Shown here one piece after another: positions 17,496 through 26,642 of a DNA stretch of 64,000 nucleotides. The notes beneath the pieces were generated by a model. It was not told where the DNA came from. It saw nothing but the letters and a program-made list of their open reading frames with translations, and did no database searches. The DNA lies in contig NZ_LT607803.1 of assembly GCF_900090195.1 (NCBI RefSeq), positions 2,108,001 through 2,172,000 on the forward strand, in the 5' to 3' direction. Position 1 is the first letter of the stretch; every line of letters begins with the position of its first letter. The stretch is from Variovorax sp. HW608 (GTDB lineage Bacteria > Pseudomonadota > Gammaproteobacteria > Burkholderiales > Burkholderiaceae_C). A program made the position numbers and the translations under genes.

Positions 17496-17499
17496 CCGC

Positions 17500-17607
17500 A
17501 TGATCGCCCACCTGCTTCACGTCCTGTGGGTGCTGGCCGCGCTCTTCATTCCGATCGGTCTGCAATGGCTGTTGTTGCTGGTCCTGCAGGATCGGATGGG
17601 CCGTTGA
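17500..17607 (+). CDS. Small single-span membrane protein (35 residues)
   Basis: An ATG at 17500 opens a 35-codon frame giving MIAHLLHVLWVLAALF followed by IPIGLQWLLLLVLQDRMGR, one or two hydrophobic helices with a basic C-terminal end. It lies 4 bases after the secreted repeat protein and 12 bases before the MFS transporter gene, which fits a short operon. No strong ribosome-binding site is seen, and function is unknown. Confidence 0.45.
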   Translation: MIAHLLHVLWVLAALFIPIGLQWLLLLVLQDRMGR

Positions 17608-17619
17608 GGCGATAGTCTC

Positions 17620-18837
17620 GTGTCTTCACCCGCTTCGCCCAGCCGCAACGACTCCCCATTGCGGCAGATTCCCGCGGGTGTCTGGGTACTCGGTTTTGTC
17701 AGCCTGCTGATGGACATCTCATCGGAGATGATCCACAGCCTGCTGCCCCTGTTCATGGTGACGACGCTGGGTGCGAATGCCTTCGTGGTCGGCGTGGTCG
17801 AGGGGATCGCCGAGTCTGCCGCGCTGATCGTCAAGGTCTTCTCTGGCACATTGAGCGACTACCTGGGCAGGCGCAAGGGACTTGCCGTCTTCGGCTATGC
17901 CTTGGGGGCGTTGACCAAGCCGCTGTTCGCCATTGCGCCGACCGCCGGGGTCGTGCTTGCGGCGCGACTGATCGATCGCGTCGGCAAGGGCATCCGGGGT
18001 GCGCCGCGCGACGCGCTGGTGGCCGATCTCACGCCGGCGCACGTTCGCGGCGCTGCATTCGGCCTGCGCCAGGCCCTCGACACCGTCGGCGCGTTCGTCG
18101 GACCGCTGCTGGCGGTCGGGCTGATGCTGCTGTGGGCCGACGATTTCCGCGCCGTGTTCTGGGTGGCCGTCGTTCCCGGTCTCGCCGCCGTTGCATTGCT
18201 CGCCTTCGGGCTGCGTGAGCCCGAGCGTGCGCAAACAGACCAGCGTTCCAATCCGATCCGGCGCGAGAACCTGCGGCGTCTCGGCGCGCCCTACTGGTGG
18301 GTCGTCGCGATCGGCGCGGTGTTCACGCTCGCCCGCTTCAGCGAGGCCTTCCTGGTCCTGCGCGCCCAGCAGGGAGGCATTGCGGTGGCCCTGGTGCCCC
18401 TGGTCATGGTGGCGATGAATCTCGTCTATTCGCTCGCGGCGTACCCGTTCGGCAAACTGTCCGACCGGATGAACCACCGCACCCTGCTTGCGCTCGGGCT
18501 CGTCGTTCTGATGGCTGCCGACCTGGTTCTTGCAGCGAGCCACCATTGGGTTGTCGTTCTTGCCGGCGTCACGCTTTGGGGTGTGCACATGGGGATCACT
18601 CAAGGGCTGCTCGCCACGATGGTCGCCGACACCACACCCCCGGACCTGCGCGGTACGGCCTACGGCTTCTTCAATCTGGTCAGTGGCATCGCCATGCTGC
18701 TTGCCAGCGTTCTCGCCGGCCTGTTGTGGGATCTGCTGGGGCCGTCGGTCACGTTCCATGCGGGGGCCGCCTTTTGCGTGCTCGCCCTGGCCGGGCTCGC
18801 CTCGTATCGAAAGTCACCGCAAACTCAAGAGAGCTAG
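17620..18837 (+). CDS. Major facilitator superfamily transporter
   Basis: The protein has 405 residues from a GTG at 17620, with 12 predicted helices. The loop 2-3 signature is SDYLGRRKGLAVFGYALGAL (about 88-107), and a second motif ARLIDRVGKGIRGAPRDAL (about 119-137) marks an MFS subgroup widespread in Proteobacteria. The symmetrical loop 8-9 has GKLSDRMNHRTLLALG. It is an inner-membrane secondary transporter, probably a proton-driven exporter; the substrate is not identifiable. It is convergent with the secreted protein gene that ends at 18863. Confidence 0.85.
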   Translation: MSSPASPSRNDSPLRQIPAGVWVLGFVSLLMDISSEMIHSLLPLFMVTTLGANAFVVGVVEGIAESAALIVKVFSGTLSDYLGRRKGLAVFGYALGALTKPLFAIAPTAGVVLAARLIDRVGKGIRGAPRDALVADLTPAHVRGAAFGLRQALDTVGAFVGPLLAVGLMLLWADDFRAVFWVAVVPGLAAVALLAFGLREPERAQTDQRSNPIRRENLRRLGAPYWWVVAIGAVFTLARFSEAFLVLRAQQGGIAVALVPLVMVAMNLVYSLAAYPFGKLSDRMNHRTLLALGLVVLMAADLVLAASHHWVVVLAGVTLWGVHMGITQGLLATMVADTTPPDLRGTAYGFFNLVSGIAMLLASVLAGLLWDLLGPSVTFHAGAAFCVLALAGLASYRKSPQTQES

Positions 18838-18862
18838 GCGGCAACGAGCTTTGAAAAGCCGC

Positions 18863-20092
18863 TCATGGACAGGCCGCTGCAGGCTGAGTCACCTGTCCCG
18901 TGAGGTCGTACAGACCGAACAGCGCTTGCGACGGCGACTGGCGCGCAAACCACGACAGCGTCACCGCATTGGTCACCACGGTGACGCGACCGTCCGGGCC
19001 GGTGAGCCCGATGTTCAAGTTCTCGACCGGATCTGCATCCTCGAGGAGGGGATAGCACTGAACCGTCCGCCGAGACAACGGCCATGGCGGCACGACGTTG
19101 GACAAGAACGGGTCGGCGGCCCACTCCGCGATCTCATGGCTCAACGCTCTGCCTCGAAAGTCGAGCCAGGACGGCAGCGCCGGGCCGTAGTCGCGCCATC
19201 CCGACCAGACGTAGGTGTAGAAGCGCGGCGGCGCCGCCGTCGGGGAATCCGACACCACGAAGCCGTCGTGAAGGCCGGCATACGAGTTGCAGCCGCTCGG
19301 GCTCAGACAATCAGCCGCACTCGTGAGCGATGTGATCGTGTTGCCAGCCAGGAAGATCGGCAGCTCGTCGGGCGCGATCTGCAAGGCCTGGATGAGTTGC
19401 CGTACCAGACGCCTCGTCCAATCCCAGCTCACGATGCCCACCCGTCGCTGCGTGACCGGATCGAAGATCGTCAAGCCCTGGTCGGCCGGGATATGAACGG
19501 TCTGCGTCGGCAGCACGTCGGGCAGGAGCATCGTCTGATAGCCGGGCGCGGCCGCAAGGCTGATGCGCTGCACGAAGTTATGCCATTGCAGCGGACCGAG
19601 ACCGACGTCCACCGGCGTGAACACCGGCGACGCGATCGCGGCGGCCGCCATGCCCGGGTCGTCGATCACCTGGCCGTCCGACAGGAACACGAAGCGCAGC
19701 GGGACGATGCGGGCCTTGATCGCCGTGGTGATCGGCCCCAATGCGGGGTCCGTGCCGACCATCGCATAGGGGTAGGTCTGGCCGTCGACCGTGAAGCTCG
19801 ACCACCACCACGGGATCGTCTGCATTTCGCGCGTCGGCCGCGGTTTGGGCTGCTTGTCCTGGCCAGGGCCGCGATCATTGAAGGGCGCCGGTGGCGGGAC
19901 GACATTCAACGGCTGCAGGCCGAGGCCGAGGCCCGTGCCCGTGGCTTGAGCCGCGGCAGGCGTCACCGGCGTGAGGACGCAGGCGATGACGGCGAACAGA
20001 GCGCATGCCATCACGGGCAGGCGCGAGCAGCGGCGATTCCGCACGCAGCGCTCCTGCGCGTCGGATTGCGATCGCTGTCGATGGGTCACCAT
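18863..20092 (-). CDS. Secreted protein of unknown function with a HExxEW motif
   Basis: The 409-residue protein has a basic N terminus and a hydrophobic signal segment (about residues 28-49, ending AAAQA). The mature part begins with Gly/Leu/Pro-rich sequence and contains a central globular region. Residues about 312-326 contain RALSHEIAEWAADPF, an HExxxW arrangement seen in several secreted proteins where a helix bearing His-Glu sits next to a TDP-like Asp-Pro; this could be a degenerate metal-binding helix, but no further ligand is certain. Several cysteines (DCLSPSGCNS) could form disulfides in the periplasm. The family is not recognised. Confidence 0.6.
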   Translation of the reverse strand: MVTHRQRSQSDAQERCVRNRRCSRLPVMACALFAVIACVLTPVTPAAAQATGTGLGLGLQPLNVVPPPAPFNDRGPGQDKQPKPRPTREMQTIPWWWSSFTVDGQTYPYAMVGTDPALGPITTAIKARIVPLRFVFLSDGQVIDDPGMAAAAIASPVFTPVDVGLGPLQWHNFVQRISLAAAPGYQTMLLPDVLPTQTVHIPADQGLTIFDPVTQRRVGIVSWDWTRRLVRQLIQALQIAPDELPIFLAGNTITSLTSAADCLSPSGCNSYAGLHDGFVVSDSPTAAPPRFYTYVWSGWRDYGPALPSWLDFRGRALSHEIAEWAADPFLSNVVPPWPLSRRTVQCYPLLEDADPVENLNIGLTGPDGRVTVVTNAVTLSWFARQSPSQALFGLYDLTGQVTQPAAACP

Positions 20093-20163
20093 GATCGAGC
20101 TCCTTCCAAGCGTCGTGAACCGACCTTGCGCCGGAGGCTATTCGAACATCGCAGGATTGCACC

Positions 20164-20179
20164 TCATCCATTTGGATGA
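20164..20179. promoter_or_regulatory. 16-base palindrome upstream of the secreted-protein gene
   Basis: TCATCCATTTGGATGA (arms TCATCCA and TGGATGA, 2-base centre) lies about 72 bases before the start of the leftward gene at 20092, in an otherwise unremarkable intergenic region of 150 bases. It is a possible operator; no cognate regulator is adjacent. Confidence 0.3.
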
Positions 20180-20242
20180 TGTTCAGCGCGCACGGAGCAT
20201 GCTTGCCGTGAGTGACGAGCAATCGCGGCGATACGAACGACG

Positions 20243-20572
20243 CTAAGCCTTGTCGCCAGCGCGCTTGCGCTTCAGCCGGCGAATCTCGGCAAGCTGGAAC
20301 TTGAAGGCGTCGACTGCCTTTTGGGCCTCGGGCTCCCAGGTGTCGGTCTTCATGTGCGCGAGCACCGCCTCCAGCGCATCGCCCAGCTGCCCGATCTGGC
20401 GTCCGTAGCTTCCGACGTCGTCCAGGATCTGCTGCTCCAGACCAGGGTCCGATGACTTGCCCATGTTGATGTTGATGAACCCAAGCTGGCCATTGGCAAT
20501 CCTGGTGAACCAGGTCCAGGGATTGATTTCCTGGCGCACACCGCCGGAAAGCGGCAAGTAGAAATTCGGCAT
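20243..20572 (-). CDS. Conserved hypothetical protein, 109 residues
   Basis: ATG 20572 gives MPNFYLPLSGGVRQEINPW..., a protein with a short N-terminal motif (INPWTWFTRIANGQLGFININMG, residues about 16-38 in two pieces) and a long C-terminal amphipathic helix region ending RRLKRKRAGDKA. There is no signal peptide or membrane segment. The longer reading to 20641 adds a low-complexity N terminus and lacks a ribosome-binding site, whereas CAGGAGGACTC precedes 20572. The family is not recognised. Confidence 0.65.
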   Translation of the reverse strand: MPNFYLPLSGGVRQEINPWTWFTRIANGQLGFININMGKSSDPGLEQQILDDVGSYGRQIGQLGDALEAVLAHMKTDTWEPEAQKAVDAFKFQLAEIRRLKRKRAGDKA

Positions 20573-20691
20573 CCGAGTCCTCCTGCGCAGCGCGACGGGC
20601 TGCTGCAACGATGTCAAGCAAGAAGCCCGCCGCGCACCCATTCGCCGTGCGTCCGCACCTGCGCATCACCCCGCAGCCGAACCGGTGAGCG

Positions 20692-22269
20692 TCAGCCTCC
20701 GCCGTTGAGCACGCCTTCGAAGAACACCTGGACCGACTGCATGCAATAGGGCGGCACCAGCTCGCCGTGGTAGGCGATGGCCACCGACTGGTCCCTTTGC
20801 GCATCGGTGCCCGGCGAGTCCGCCCGCTTTTGCGCCTTGGCCAGCGCAAAGCCGGCGCGCGCTGCCGCGTACGCATCGTTCACGCCGGCCGTCTCCAGAT
20901 CGACGACGGTGAGCGACGACGCGGGCATTCCGCGCGCACGGAAGTAGCCGGCCGTCGCCAGGCTGCTGGTGAAGTTGACGGTCGGGTCATTGGAGCCGCC
21001 GCACATCAGCACGGGGCGCGCGGGCAGCCAGTTGCGCAGGTCGTTGGCCACCGCCGCCCTGCGCAGGCCGGTCATCGGGGCGCAGCCGAGCGGCGCTGTC
21101 GTGCCGAGCGACCCGACCGTCGCCGGCAGGGCATTGCCGGGGCAAGGGCCGGCCTGGATATCGTCGAACCATGTCGTCAGGTAGCGCTGGCGCACCAGGT
21201 TGCCCGCGCCGTAGTTGATGGCCACGCTGGCATTCAGGGGGCCGGGCGTGGCATTGGCCGGAAAGAAGGCGTACCTCGGCAGCTTGCCCGATGAGAACAG
21301 TTCATCCCGGGACAGGTAGCTCGGCAACAGCGTGTCGATGCCGGTGGCGAAGTTGTCTTCGTAGATGTCGCTCGTGGTCCCATAGACGTTGCCGAACTGC
21401 TTCTGCCAACTGGTCGTGACGAGCGGGAAGAACACCGTGCTGTCGAGTGCGGGCAGACCGCTCGCGGTGTAGTCGATCAACAGGCTGACGGCCGTCGGCG
21501 CGGACATCGGGGCCGACGCCGTCACCGTCATGCCCGCCGCCTGCATCGCGCGGTGCGCGGCCAGTGCCGCGAAGCCGCCTTCCGAATAACCGGTGACGAG
21601 CAACGAGCCGCCGTCCGTCGCGGAGAGCGCCGCCAGCGTCGAGCGCGCGGCCTTGAGCGCATCGATCATTTCCTTGCCCTGCTGGTCGGCATTCAGGTAC
21701 GGGTGGTAGGGCAGCGACGACTTGTCGTAGCCCGCGTAGTTGGGCGCCACCACGATGAAGCCCTGCGCCGCGAACATGGCCGCCACGACGATGCCCTCGG
21801 CGGCAGCCGGCTGGTTGGGGTCGGTCACGTGGGAGATGTCGTAGTTGCGCTCGGTCGCGGTGCCGTGCCCGTACAGCACGATGGGGCGCGGCCCGTTGCA
21901 GGCGGGGTCGGTGCCGGCGGGCAGCATGATCGCGCCGCTGGCCGGGACCGACTCGTTCTGCGCGCCGACGGTCTGGTACTGCAGGTAGCGCACGTCGATG
22001 CCGCACCTGGGTACGCCCGCGGCCTGCTCGATCCGCTTGCCGGTCGAATCGGCTTCGAGCAGCGCCTTGAATTCGTCGGCCGACAGGCGAACGACGCGCC
22101 CCGGCGTCGCCGTGAGTGCGGTGCCGCGCGGCGGCATCGTGTTGGCGCCGTTGATGGCCAGCGCCAGCGCATTGCCGCCGCTGCTTCCTCCGCCGCCGCA
22201 ACCCGACAGCGCGATGGCGCAGGAAGCGGCGAGGGCGGGCAGGGCGAGGCGGGCGGCAGAGCAGGTCAT
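20692..22269 (-). CDS. Secreted alpha/beta-hydrolase lipoprotein (lipase/esterase-like)
   Basis: The protein has 525 residues from ATG 22269. The signal peptide ends in a lipobox ALSGC with the lipidated Cys at about residue 24, followed by a Gly/Ser spacer (GGGGSSGG). The hydrolase domain has an oxyanion-type YGHGTATERN loop near residue 135 and the nucleophile elbow GYSEGGFAAL (Ser near residue 214). The late RPVLMCGGSNDPTVNF motif supplies the catalytic Asp region. It is an envelope-anchored esterase or lipase of the secretory-lipase type. The first ATG at 22362 would place the signal peptide internally and is rejected. Confidence 0.85.
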   Translation of the reverse strand: MTCSAARLALPALAASCAIALSGCGGGGSSGGNALALAINGANTMPPRGTALTATPGRVVRLSADEFKALLEADSTGKRIEQAAGVPRCGIDVRYLQYQTVGAQNESVPASGAIMLPAGTDPACNGPRPIVLYGHGTATERNYDISHVTDPNQPAAAEGIVVAAMFAAQGFIVVAPNYAGYDKSSLPYHPYLNADQQGKEMIDALKAARSTLAALSATDGGSLLVTGYSEGGFAALAAHRAMQAAGMTVTASAPMSAPTAVSLLIDYTASGLPALDSTVFFPLVTTSWQKQFGNVYGTTSDIYEDNFATGIDTLLPSYLSRDELFSSGKLPRYAFFPANATPGPLNASVAINYGAGNLVRQRYLTTWFDDIQAGPCPGNALPATVGSLGTTAPLGCAPMTGLRRAAVANDLRNWLPARPVLMCGGSNDPTVNFTSSLATAGYFRARGMPASSLTVVDLETAGVNDAYAAARAGFALAKAQKRADSPGTDAQRDQSVAIAYHGELVPPYCMQSVQVFFEGVLNGGG

Positions 22270-22413
22270 GGGTATCTCCGGCGTCTGGGATCGAAACCCG
22301 GCCAGCGTGCCCGCGGCGATCGATGCCGCCGTGCCAGCGGCGGCCGCTTCTTCATGAAGCATCCGGCCTACAGGTGCCCGCCCCTCGACGCTTGGTCCTG
22401 AACGGTCGGCCGC

Positions 22414-23310
22414 CTATCGCGGTGCCTTGACGCCCTGTGCCGCCTGCGTCCGGTACTGCGAAGGCGAGCAGCCCATCGCGCGCGTGAAGAACTTGCTGAA
22501 GTAGGCGGGGTCCTGATAGCCGATCGCGGCGGCGACTTCGAGCACCGACATCGGCGTGTAGGCCAGCAGCCTTCGCGCTTCCAGCATCAGGCGCTCGTGC
22601 AGAAGCTGCAGGGCCGACTGTCGCGTCACGTTTCGGCAGGTGCGGCTCAGGTGGTCGGGCGTCACGCCCAGCGTGTCGGCGTAGAACGGCAGGCCGCGGT
22701 GCTCGCGGAAGTGCTTCTCGGCCAGGGCGAGATAGCGCTGCACCAGCGCATCGCGCGCGCCCGGAAGGTGGGTCTTGTGGACGTGCTCGCCGTGCAGGCG
22801 CAGGAGCAGCACCGCGAGCAGCGTTGCGATGGCCAGCAGCGCCGGCACGCGGCCCGCGCTGTGTCCGAGGAATTCGCGCGCGAGCCTCTCGAAGAGCGAA
22901 GCACATTCTTCGCGCGCCTCGTCGGTGAGCCCGGTCAGCACGAACGAGCCGGCAAGACCGGTATCGGCGAGGCGCGTGCCCGACAGCAGCTGCTGCAGGG
23001 TCGCGCTGGGGATGGTCAGCTGGTGCCCCATGGTGTCGCGCGTGTGGCGAAAGCCGTGCACCGAACCCGGCGCGATCAGCAGGATGGCCGGCCCCTGCGC
23101 ATCCACCGCGCGTCCGTCCACCGTGCCGCTGATGTGGCCGCTTTCGAGGAACTGGATCTGGTGCAGGCCTTCGTGCCGATGCGCCGGAATCGTCCAGTCC
23201 ATTTCCTGCCCGCGCACGGCGACGGGCTCGTAGTGCAGGCAGTCGTCGGGCTCGTCATGGCGAACTTCACGGAAGGGAACGAGGAGCAGGGGTGCGGCAG
23301 CAGGCTTCAC
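22414..23310 (-). CDS. AraC-family transcriptional regulator (PobR-like)
   Basis: The protein has 298 residues. An N-terminal cupin sensor domain (about 15-160) contains IPAHRHEGLHQIQFLESG and a beta-rich SGHISGTVDG stretch. The C-terminal double helix-turn-helix (about 195-290) contains LPFYADTLGVTPDHLSRTCR and VLEVAAAIGYQDPAYFSKFFTRAMGCSPSQYR. The GLHQIxFLxxG pattern is that of AraC proteins resembling p-hydroxybenzoate regulators. It is divergent (128 bases) from the Bug receptor, ThDP enzyme and GlcG genes, which it probably activates in response to their substrate. Confidence 0.9.
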   Translation of the reverse strand: MKPAAAPLLLVPFREVRHDEPDDCLHYEPVAVRGQEMDWTIPAHRHEGLHQIQFLESGHISGTVDGRAVDAQGPAILLIAPGSVHGFRHTRDTMGHQLTIPSATLQQLLSGTRLADTGLAGSFVLTGLTDEAREECASLFERLAREFLGHSAGRVPALLAIATLLAVLLLRLHGEHVHKTHLPGARDALVQRYLALAEKHFREHRGLPFYADTLGVTPDHLSRTCRNVTRQSALQLLHERLMLEARRLLAYTPMSVLEVAAAIGYQDPAYFSKFFTRAMGCSPSQYRTQAAQGVKAPR

Positions 23311-23438
23311 GGCGGGTTGAATGCAGTCGAGGCCGGAAAACTACCCGCCGCGGCGCGATTTGTCCATTCGCAGGAGCACCCGGTGGCCCGACCATCCGGG
23401 CCAGGACAACAAGGGCACGCACGCCCAGGAGACACGCC

Positions 23439-24425
23439 ATGGACCGCAGGCACTTCCTTCATCTTCTCAAGGCCGGCGGCGCGTTGGCCGCGCTCGCGCC
23501 ACTGAGCCGGGCCTTCGCGCAACTGAACGGCAATGCGTCGATCGTCTCGGGCTTTCCCGCGGGCGGCATGGGCGACAACGTGGCGCGTCCGCTGGCCGAG
23601 AAGCTGCGCGGGCGCTACGCGACGAGCCTGATCGCCGATTCGAAGACCGGCGCCGGCGGCCGCATTGCGGTGGAGTACGTCAAGCGCGCCGCGCCGGACG
23701 GGCTGACCATCCTGCAGATCCCGAGCTCGCCGATGACGCTCTACCCCAACACCTACCGCAAGCTCAACTACGACCCGGTGGCCGATTTCGCGCCGGTGAC
23801 CAGCACGGTCAACTATGCCTTCGTGCTCACCGCCGGCCCGGGCCTGCCGGCGGAGATGAAGACGGTGGCCGACTACCTGAAGTGGGCCAGAGCCAATCCC
23901 GGGCAGGCCAACTACGGTGTGCCGGCTGCGGGCTCCGCGCTGCACTTCGTCGGCATGATGCTGCAGAAGGCCAGCGGCACGCAGCTCACCGCAGTGGCCT
24001 ATCGCGGCGGCGCGCCGCTGCTCAACGATGTGCTGGGCGGGCAGGTGCCGGTCAGCGTGAGCGTGCTCGGCGAGGTGATGCCGTACATCCGTGGCGGCAA
24101 GCTGCGCGGGCTCGCGGTGTCGAGCCCGCAGCGTTCGCCCTTCCTGCCGGAGGTGCCCACCTTCACCGAGCAGGGCTTCGCCGACCTCGTGGTGCAGGAA
24201 TGGCTCGGGTGGTTCCTGCCCGCGCGCACCCCGCCGGACATCGTGCAGCGGCTCAATGCGCTGGTGCGCGAGGGCCTGCAGTCGCCCGAGTTCATCGACG
24301 CACTGGCCAAGGTCGGGCTGCAGCCGATGCACCAGAGCCCCGAGGAATTCGCCCGCATGGTGCGTGCCGACCAGCAGCGCTGGGCGCCCATCGTCAAGGC
24401 AGCCAACTTCACGGCGGAGGACTGA
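23439..24425 (+). CDS. Bug/TctC-family periplasmic solute receptor
   Basis: The 328-residue protein has an N-terminal Tat-like signal (DRRHFLHLLKAGG) ending near AFAQ. The mature domain shows Bug signatures: IVSGFPAGGMGDNVARPLAEKL (positions split around residue 40), a NYGVPAAGSALHFVGMML loop near 165, and VAYRGGAPLLNDVLGGQVP near 187. Bug proteins bind small carboxylates in the periplasm, often without an adjacent TctAB membrane pair, as here. It is the first gene of a plus-strand operon with the ThDP enzyme beginning 2 bases later. Confidence 0.92.
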   Translation: MDRRHFLHLLKAGGALAALAPLSRAFAQLNGNASIVSGFPAGGMGDNVARPLAEKLRGRYATSLIADSKTGAGGRIAVEYVKRAAPDGLTILQIPSSPMTLYPNTYRKLNYDPVADFAPVTSTVNYAFVLTAGPGLPAEMKTVADYLKWARANPGQANYGVPAAGSALHFVGMMLQKASGTQLTAVAYRGGAPLLNDVLGGQVPVSVSVLGEVMPYIRGGKLRGLAVSSPQRSPFLPEVPTFTEQGFADLVVQEWLGWFLPARTPPDIVQRLNALVREGLQSPEFIDALAKVGLQPMHQSPEEFARMVRADQQRWAPIVKAANFTAED

Positions 24426-24427
24426 CG

Positions 24428-26170
24428 GTGGCCTCCTTGCAATTGAATGGCGCGCAGGTCCTCGTGCGGCTCCTCCTGGCGGAGAAGGTGCGCGACATCT
24501 ACGGCATCGTCGGCGGCAAGCTCGGGCCCCTGCTGCATGCGATCTCCGAGCAGGAGCAGCTTCGCTTCCTCGGTGTGCGGCACGAGGCCGCGGGGCCGAT
24601 GATGGCCGCCGCGACCTACGCCGGCACCGGGCAGATCGCGCTGGCGCTGGGCGAGATGGGGCCGGGTGGACTCAACCTCGCGTCGGGCCTGGGCGTGGCC
24701 TTCGGCAACAACCTGCCGCTCGTGGCGATCACCACCAACCAGCACCGCGCCGCGAGCTATCCGCACAACGGCATGTTCATGGACCTCGACACCGTGGCCG
24801 TGACCCGGCCCATCACCAAGTGGAACGCGGTGGTGCACGATGCGCGGCGCCTGCCGGAAATGGTGCGCCGCGCCTTTCGCGAAGCACTGGGCGGGCGGCC
24901 GGGTCCGGTGCATCTGGATATTCCGCAGGACGTGCTCAGCCAGCCTTGCCGCGTCGACGAAGCGGAATTCGAACTGCCGCCTTCGCGCTATCGCGCCCTC
25001 GGCCGAATCCGTCCGGATGCCGGTGAGCTCGCGCGCGCCGCGGCGCTCATGCGGTCGGCCCGGCGGCCGCTGATCGTCGCGGGCGGCGGCGTGGTCGCGA
25101 GCGGCGCGACTGCACAGGTGCGCGCATTGGCCGAGCAGTGGAGCGCACCCGTGCTGCCGACCCAGATGGCACTGGGCGTCATCGCATCGGACAGCCCGCA
25201 TTTCATCGGCCACGGCGGCCTGATCGCGGGCGAACCCGTGCGGCAGGCTTTCGAAGGCGCGGACCTGGTCCTCGCCGTGGGCTGCCGATGGTCCTCATGG
25301 ATGTGGGACGAGCGCGGGCCGCTCGCGCGCCGCTCGCAGCCCATCGTCAGCATCAACATCGACCCTGCCGCGCTGGGCCAGCCGGCGCTGCACGAGGTGG
25401 CGCTGCAGGCCGATGCAGGCGCGGCACTCGACGATCTGCTGGGCCTCTGCGGCGACCACCTGGCAGTCGGCGTGGAGCGCGACTGGCTGCCGGGTCTGCG
25501 GCAAGCGCGCGCGGCCTACGAGGCGCGGTTCGCCGAACTGGCGAAGCAGGGCGAACCCGGCCAGCCGATGCATCCGGCCGCATTGGCCCGCGCCATCGGC
25601 GAAGCGCTGCCCACCGATGCGCTGGCCGTCTTCGACGGCGGCCACACCACCTTCTGGAGCAACGACCTGACACCGGTGCGCGAGGTCCGCACGCGCTTCC
25701 ACGAACCGGGCATGAGCCATCTGGGATTCGGGCTGCCCTATGCCATCGCGCTGCAGGCACAGGACCCGGCGCGCAGGGTCGCGCTCATCACCGGCGACGG
25801 CTCCTTCGGCTTCACGCTCAACGAACTGGACACCGCGCGGCGCTATCGGCTGCCGGTGCTCTGCATCCTGCACAACAACGCGGCCTGGGGCATCATCCGC
25901 GCCGGACAGCGCAACGCGCTCGGCTTCGAGCTCGGCACCGCGCTCGACGAGACGGACTACGCGGCCATCGCGCGCGGCTTCGGCTGCCACGGCGAGCGGG
26001 TCACGGCGCTGGCCGAAGTGGGTCCGGCGATCCGGCGCGCGCTGGCCTCGGGCCTGCCCGCGGTGATCGACTGCCAGACCCGCTTCGTGCCGCATCCGGC
26101 CATGCCCGCCTTCGGCAGCATGAACCGCTACGGCTTCGACGCGCTCTGTGCGCCCGATGCCGGCCAATGA
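24428..26170 (+). CDS. Thiamin-diphosphate-dependent decarboxylase/ligase (acetolactate-synthase-like)
   Basis: The protein has 580 residues from GTG 24428, two bases after the receptor stop, with GGAGGACTGACG upstream. The Pyr domain carries the catalytic Glu53 in VRHEAAG. The middle domain (about 200-330) is an FAD/nucleotide-type Rossmann fold. The PP domain has the ThDP motif GDGSFGFTLNELDTARRYRLP, ending with HNN (near residue 480). This family includes acetolactate synthase, benzoylformate decarboxylase, oxalyl-CoA decarboxylase and sulfoacetaldehyde acetyltransferase; sequence alone does not decide among them. With the Bug receptor and GlcG-like protein it suggests catabolism of a 2-oxo or hydroxy acid. 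Confidence 0.88.
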   Translation: MASLQLNGAQVLVRLLLAEKVRDIYGIVGGKLGPLLHAISEQEQLRFLGVRHEAAGPMMAAATYAGTGQIALALGEMGPGGLNLASGLGVAFGNNLPLVAITTNQHRAASYPHNGMFMDLDTVAVTRPITKWNAVVHDARRLPEMVRRAFREALGGRPGPVHLDIPQDVLSQPCRVDEAEFELPPSRYRALGRIRPDAGELARAAALMRSARRPLIVAGGGVVASGATAQVRALAEQWSAPVLPTQMALGVIASDSPHFIGHGGLIAGEPVRQAFEGADLVLAVGCRWSSWMWDERGPLARRSQPIVSINIDPAALGQPALHEVALQADAGAALDDLLGLCGDHLAVGVERDWLPGLRQARAAYEARFAELAKQGEPGQPMHPAALARAIGEALPTDALAVFDGGHTTFWSNDLTPVREVRTRFHEPGMSHLGFGLPYAIALQAQDPARRVALITGDGSFGFTLNELDTARRYRLPVLCILHNNAAWGIIRAGQRNALGFELGTALDETDYAAIARGFGCHGERVTALAEVGPAIRRALASGLPAVIDCQTRFVPHPAMPAFGSMNRYGFDALCAPDAGQ

Positions 26171-26194
26171 ACTGAAAGACAAGGAACATCACTC

Positions 26195-26620
26195 ATGACC
26201 CCACTGACCCTGCAGCAAGCCCGGACCATCATCGACGCCGCATTGAAGAAGTCGAAGGAAGCGGGCTACCAGCCCATGGGCATCGCGGTGCTCGATGCCG
26301 CCGGCCACCTCAAGGCCTTCGCGAGCGAGGACGGCGCGAGCATGTTCCGCTTCGACATCGCGCGCGCCAAGGCCTGGGGCGCGGTGGGCATGGGCGTGGC
26401 GAGCCGCAGGCTCGCCGAGCGCGCCAAGGACAACCCCAATTTCTTCGTCTCGCTCGCCGCCACCGCCGACGGCAAGTTCCTGCCGCAGACCGGCGCGGTC
26501 GTGATCCGCGATGCGGCCGGCAAGCTGATCGGCGCCGTGGGCGCGAGTGGCGGCACCGGCGACGAGGACGAGGCCATCTGCATCGCGGGCGTGCAGGCCG
26601 CGGGCCTCGCGCACGGCTGA
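26195..26620 (+). CDS. GlcG/HbpS-family protein (DUF336)
   Basis: The 141-residue protein covers the whole GlcG/HbpS domain: LTLQQARTIIDAALKKSKE, MGIAVLDAAGHLKAF, a central MFRFDIARAKAWGAVGMG and C-terminal IGAVGASGGTGDEDEAIC. Family members are found with glycolate, diol and hydroxyacid operons and some bind heme or cobalamin, but the catalytic role is usually unknown. It begins 25 bases after the ThDP enzyme gene with ACAAGGAACATC upstream and is the last gene of that operon; the next gene is convergent. Confidence 0.88.
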   Translation: MTPLTLQQARTIIDAALKKSKEAGYQPMGIAVLDAAGHLKAFASEDGASMFRFDIARAKAWGAVGMGVASRRLAERAKDNPNFFVSLAATADGKFLPQTGAVVIRDAAGKLIGAVGASGGTGDEDEAICIAGVQAAGLAHG

Positions 26621-26642
26621 GGTCGCGGCAGAGTCGAAGGCG

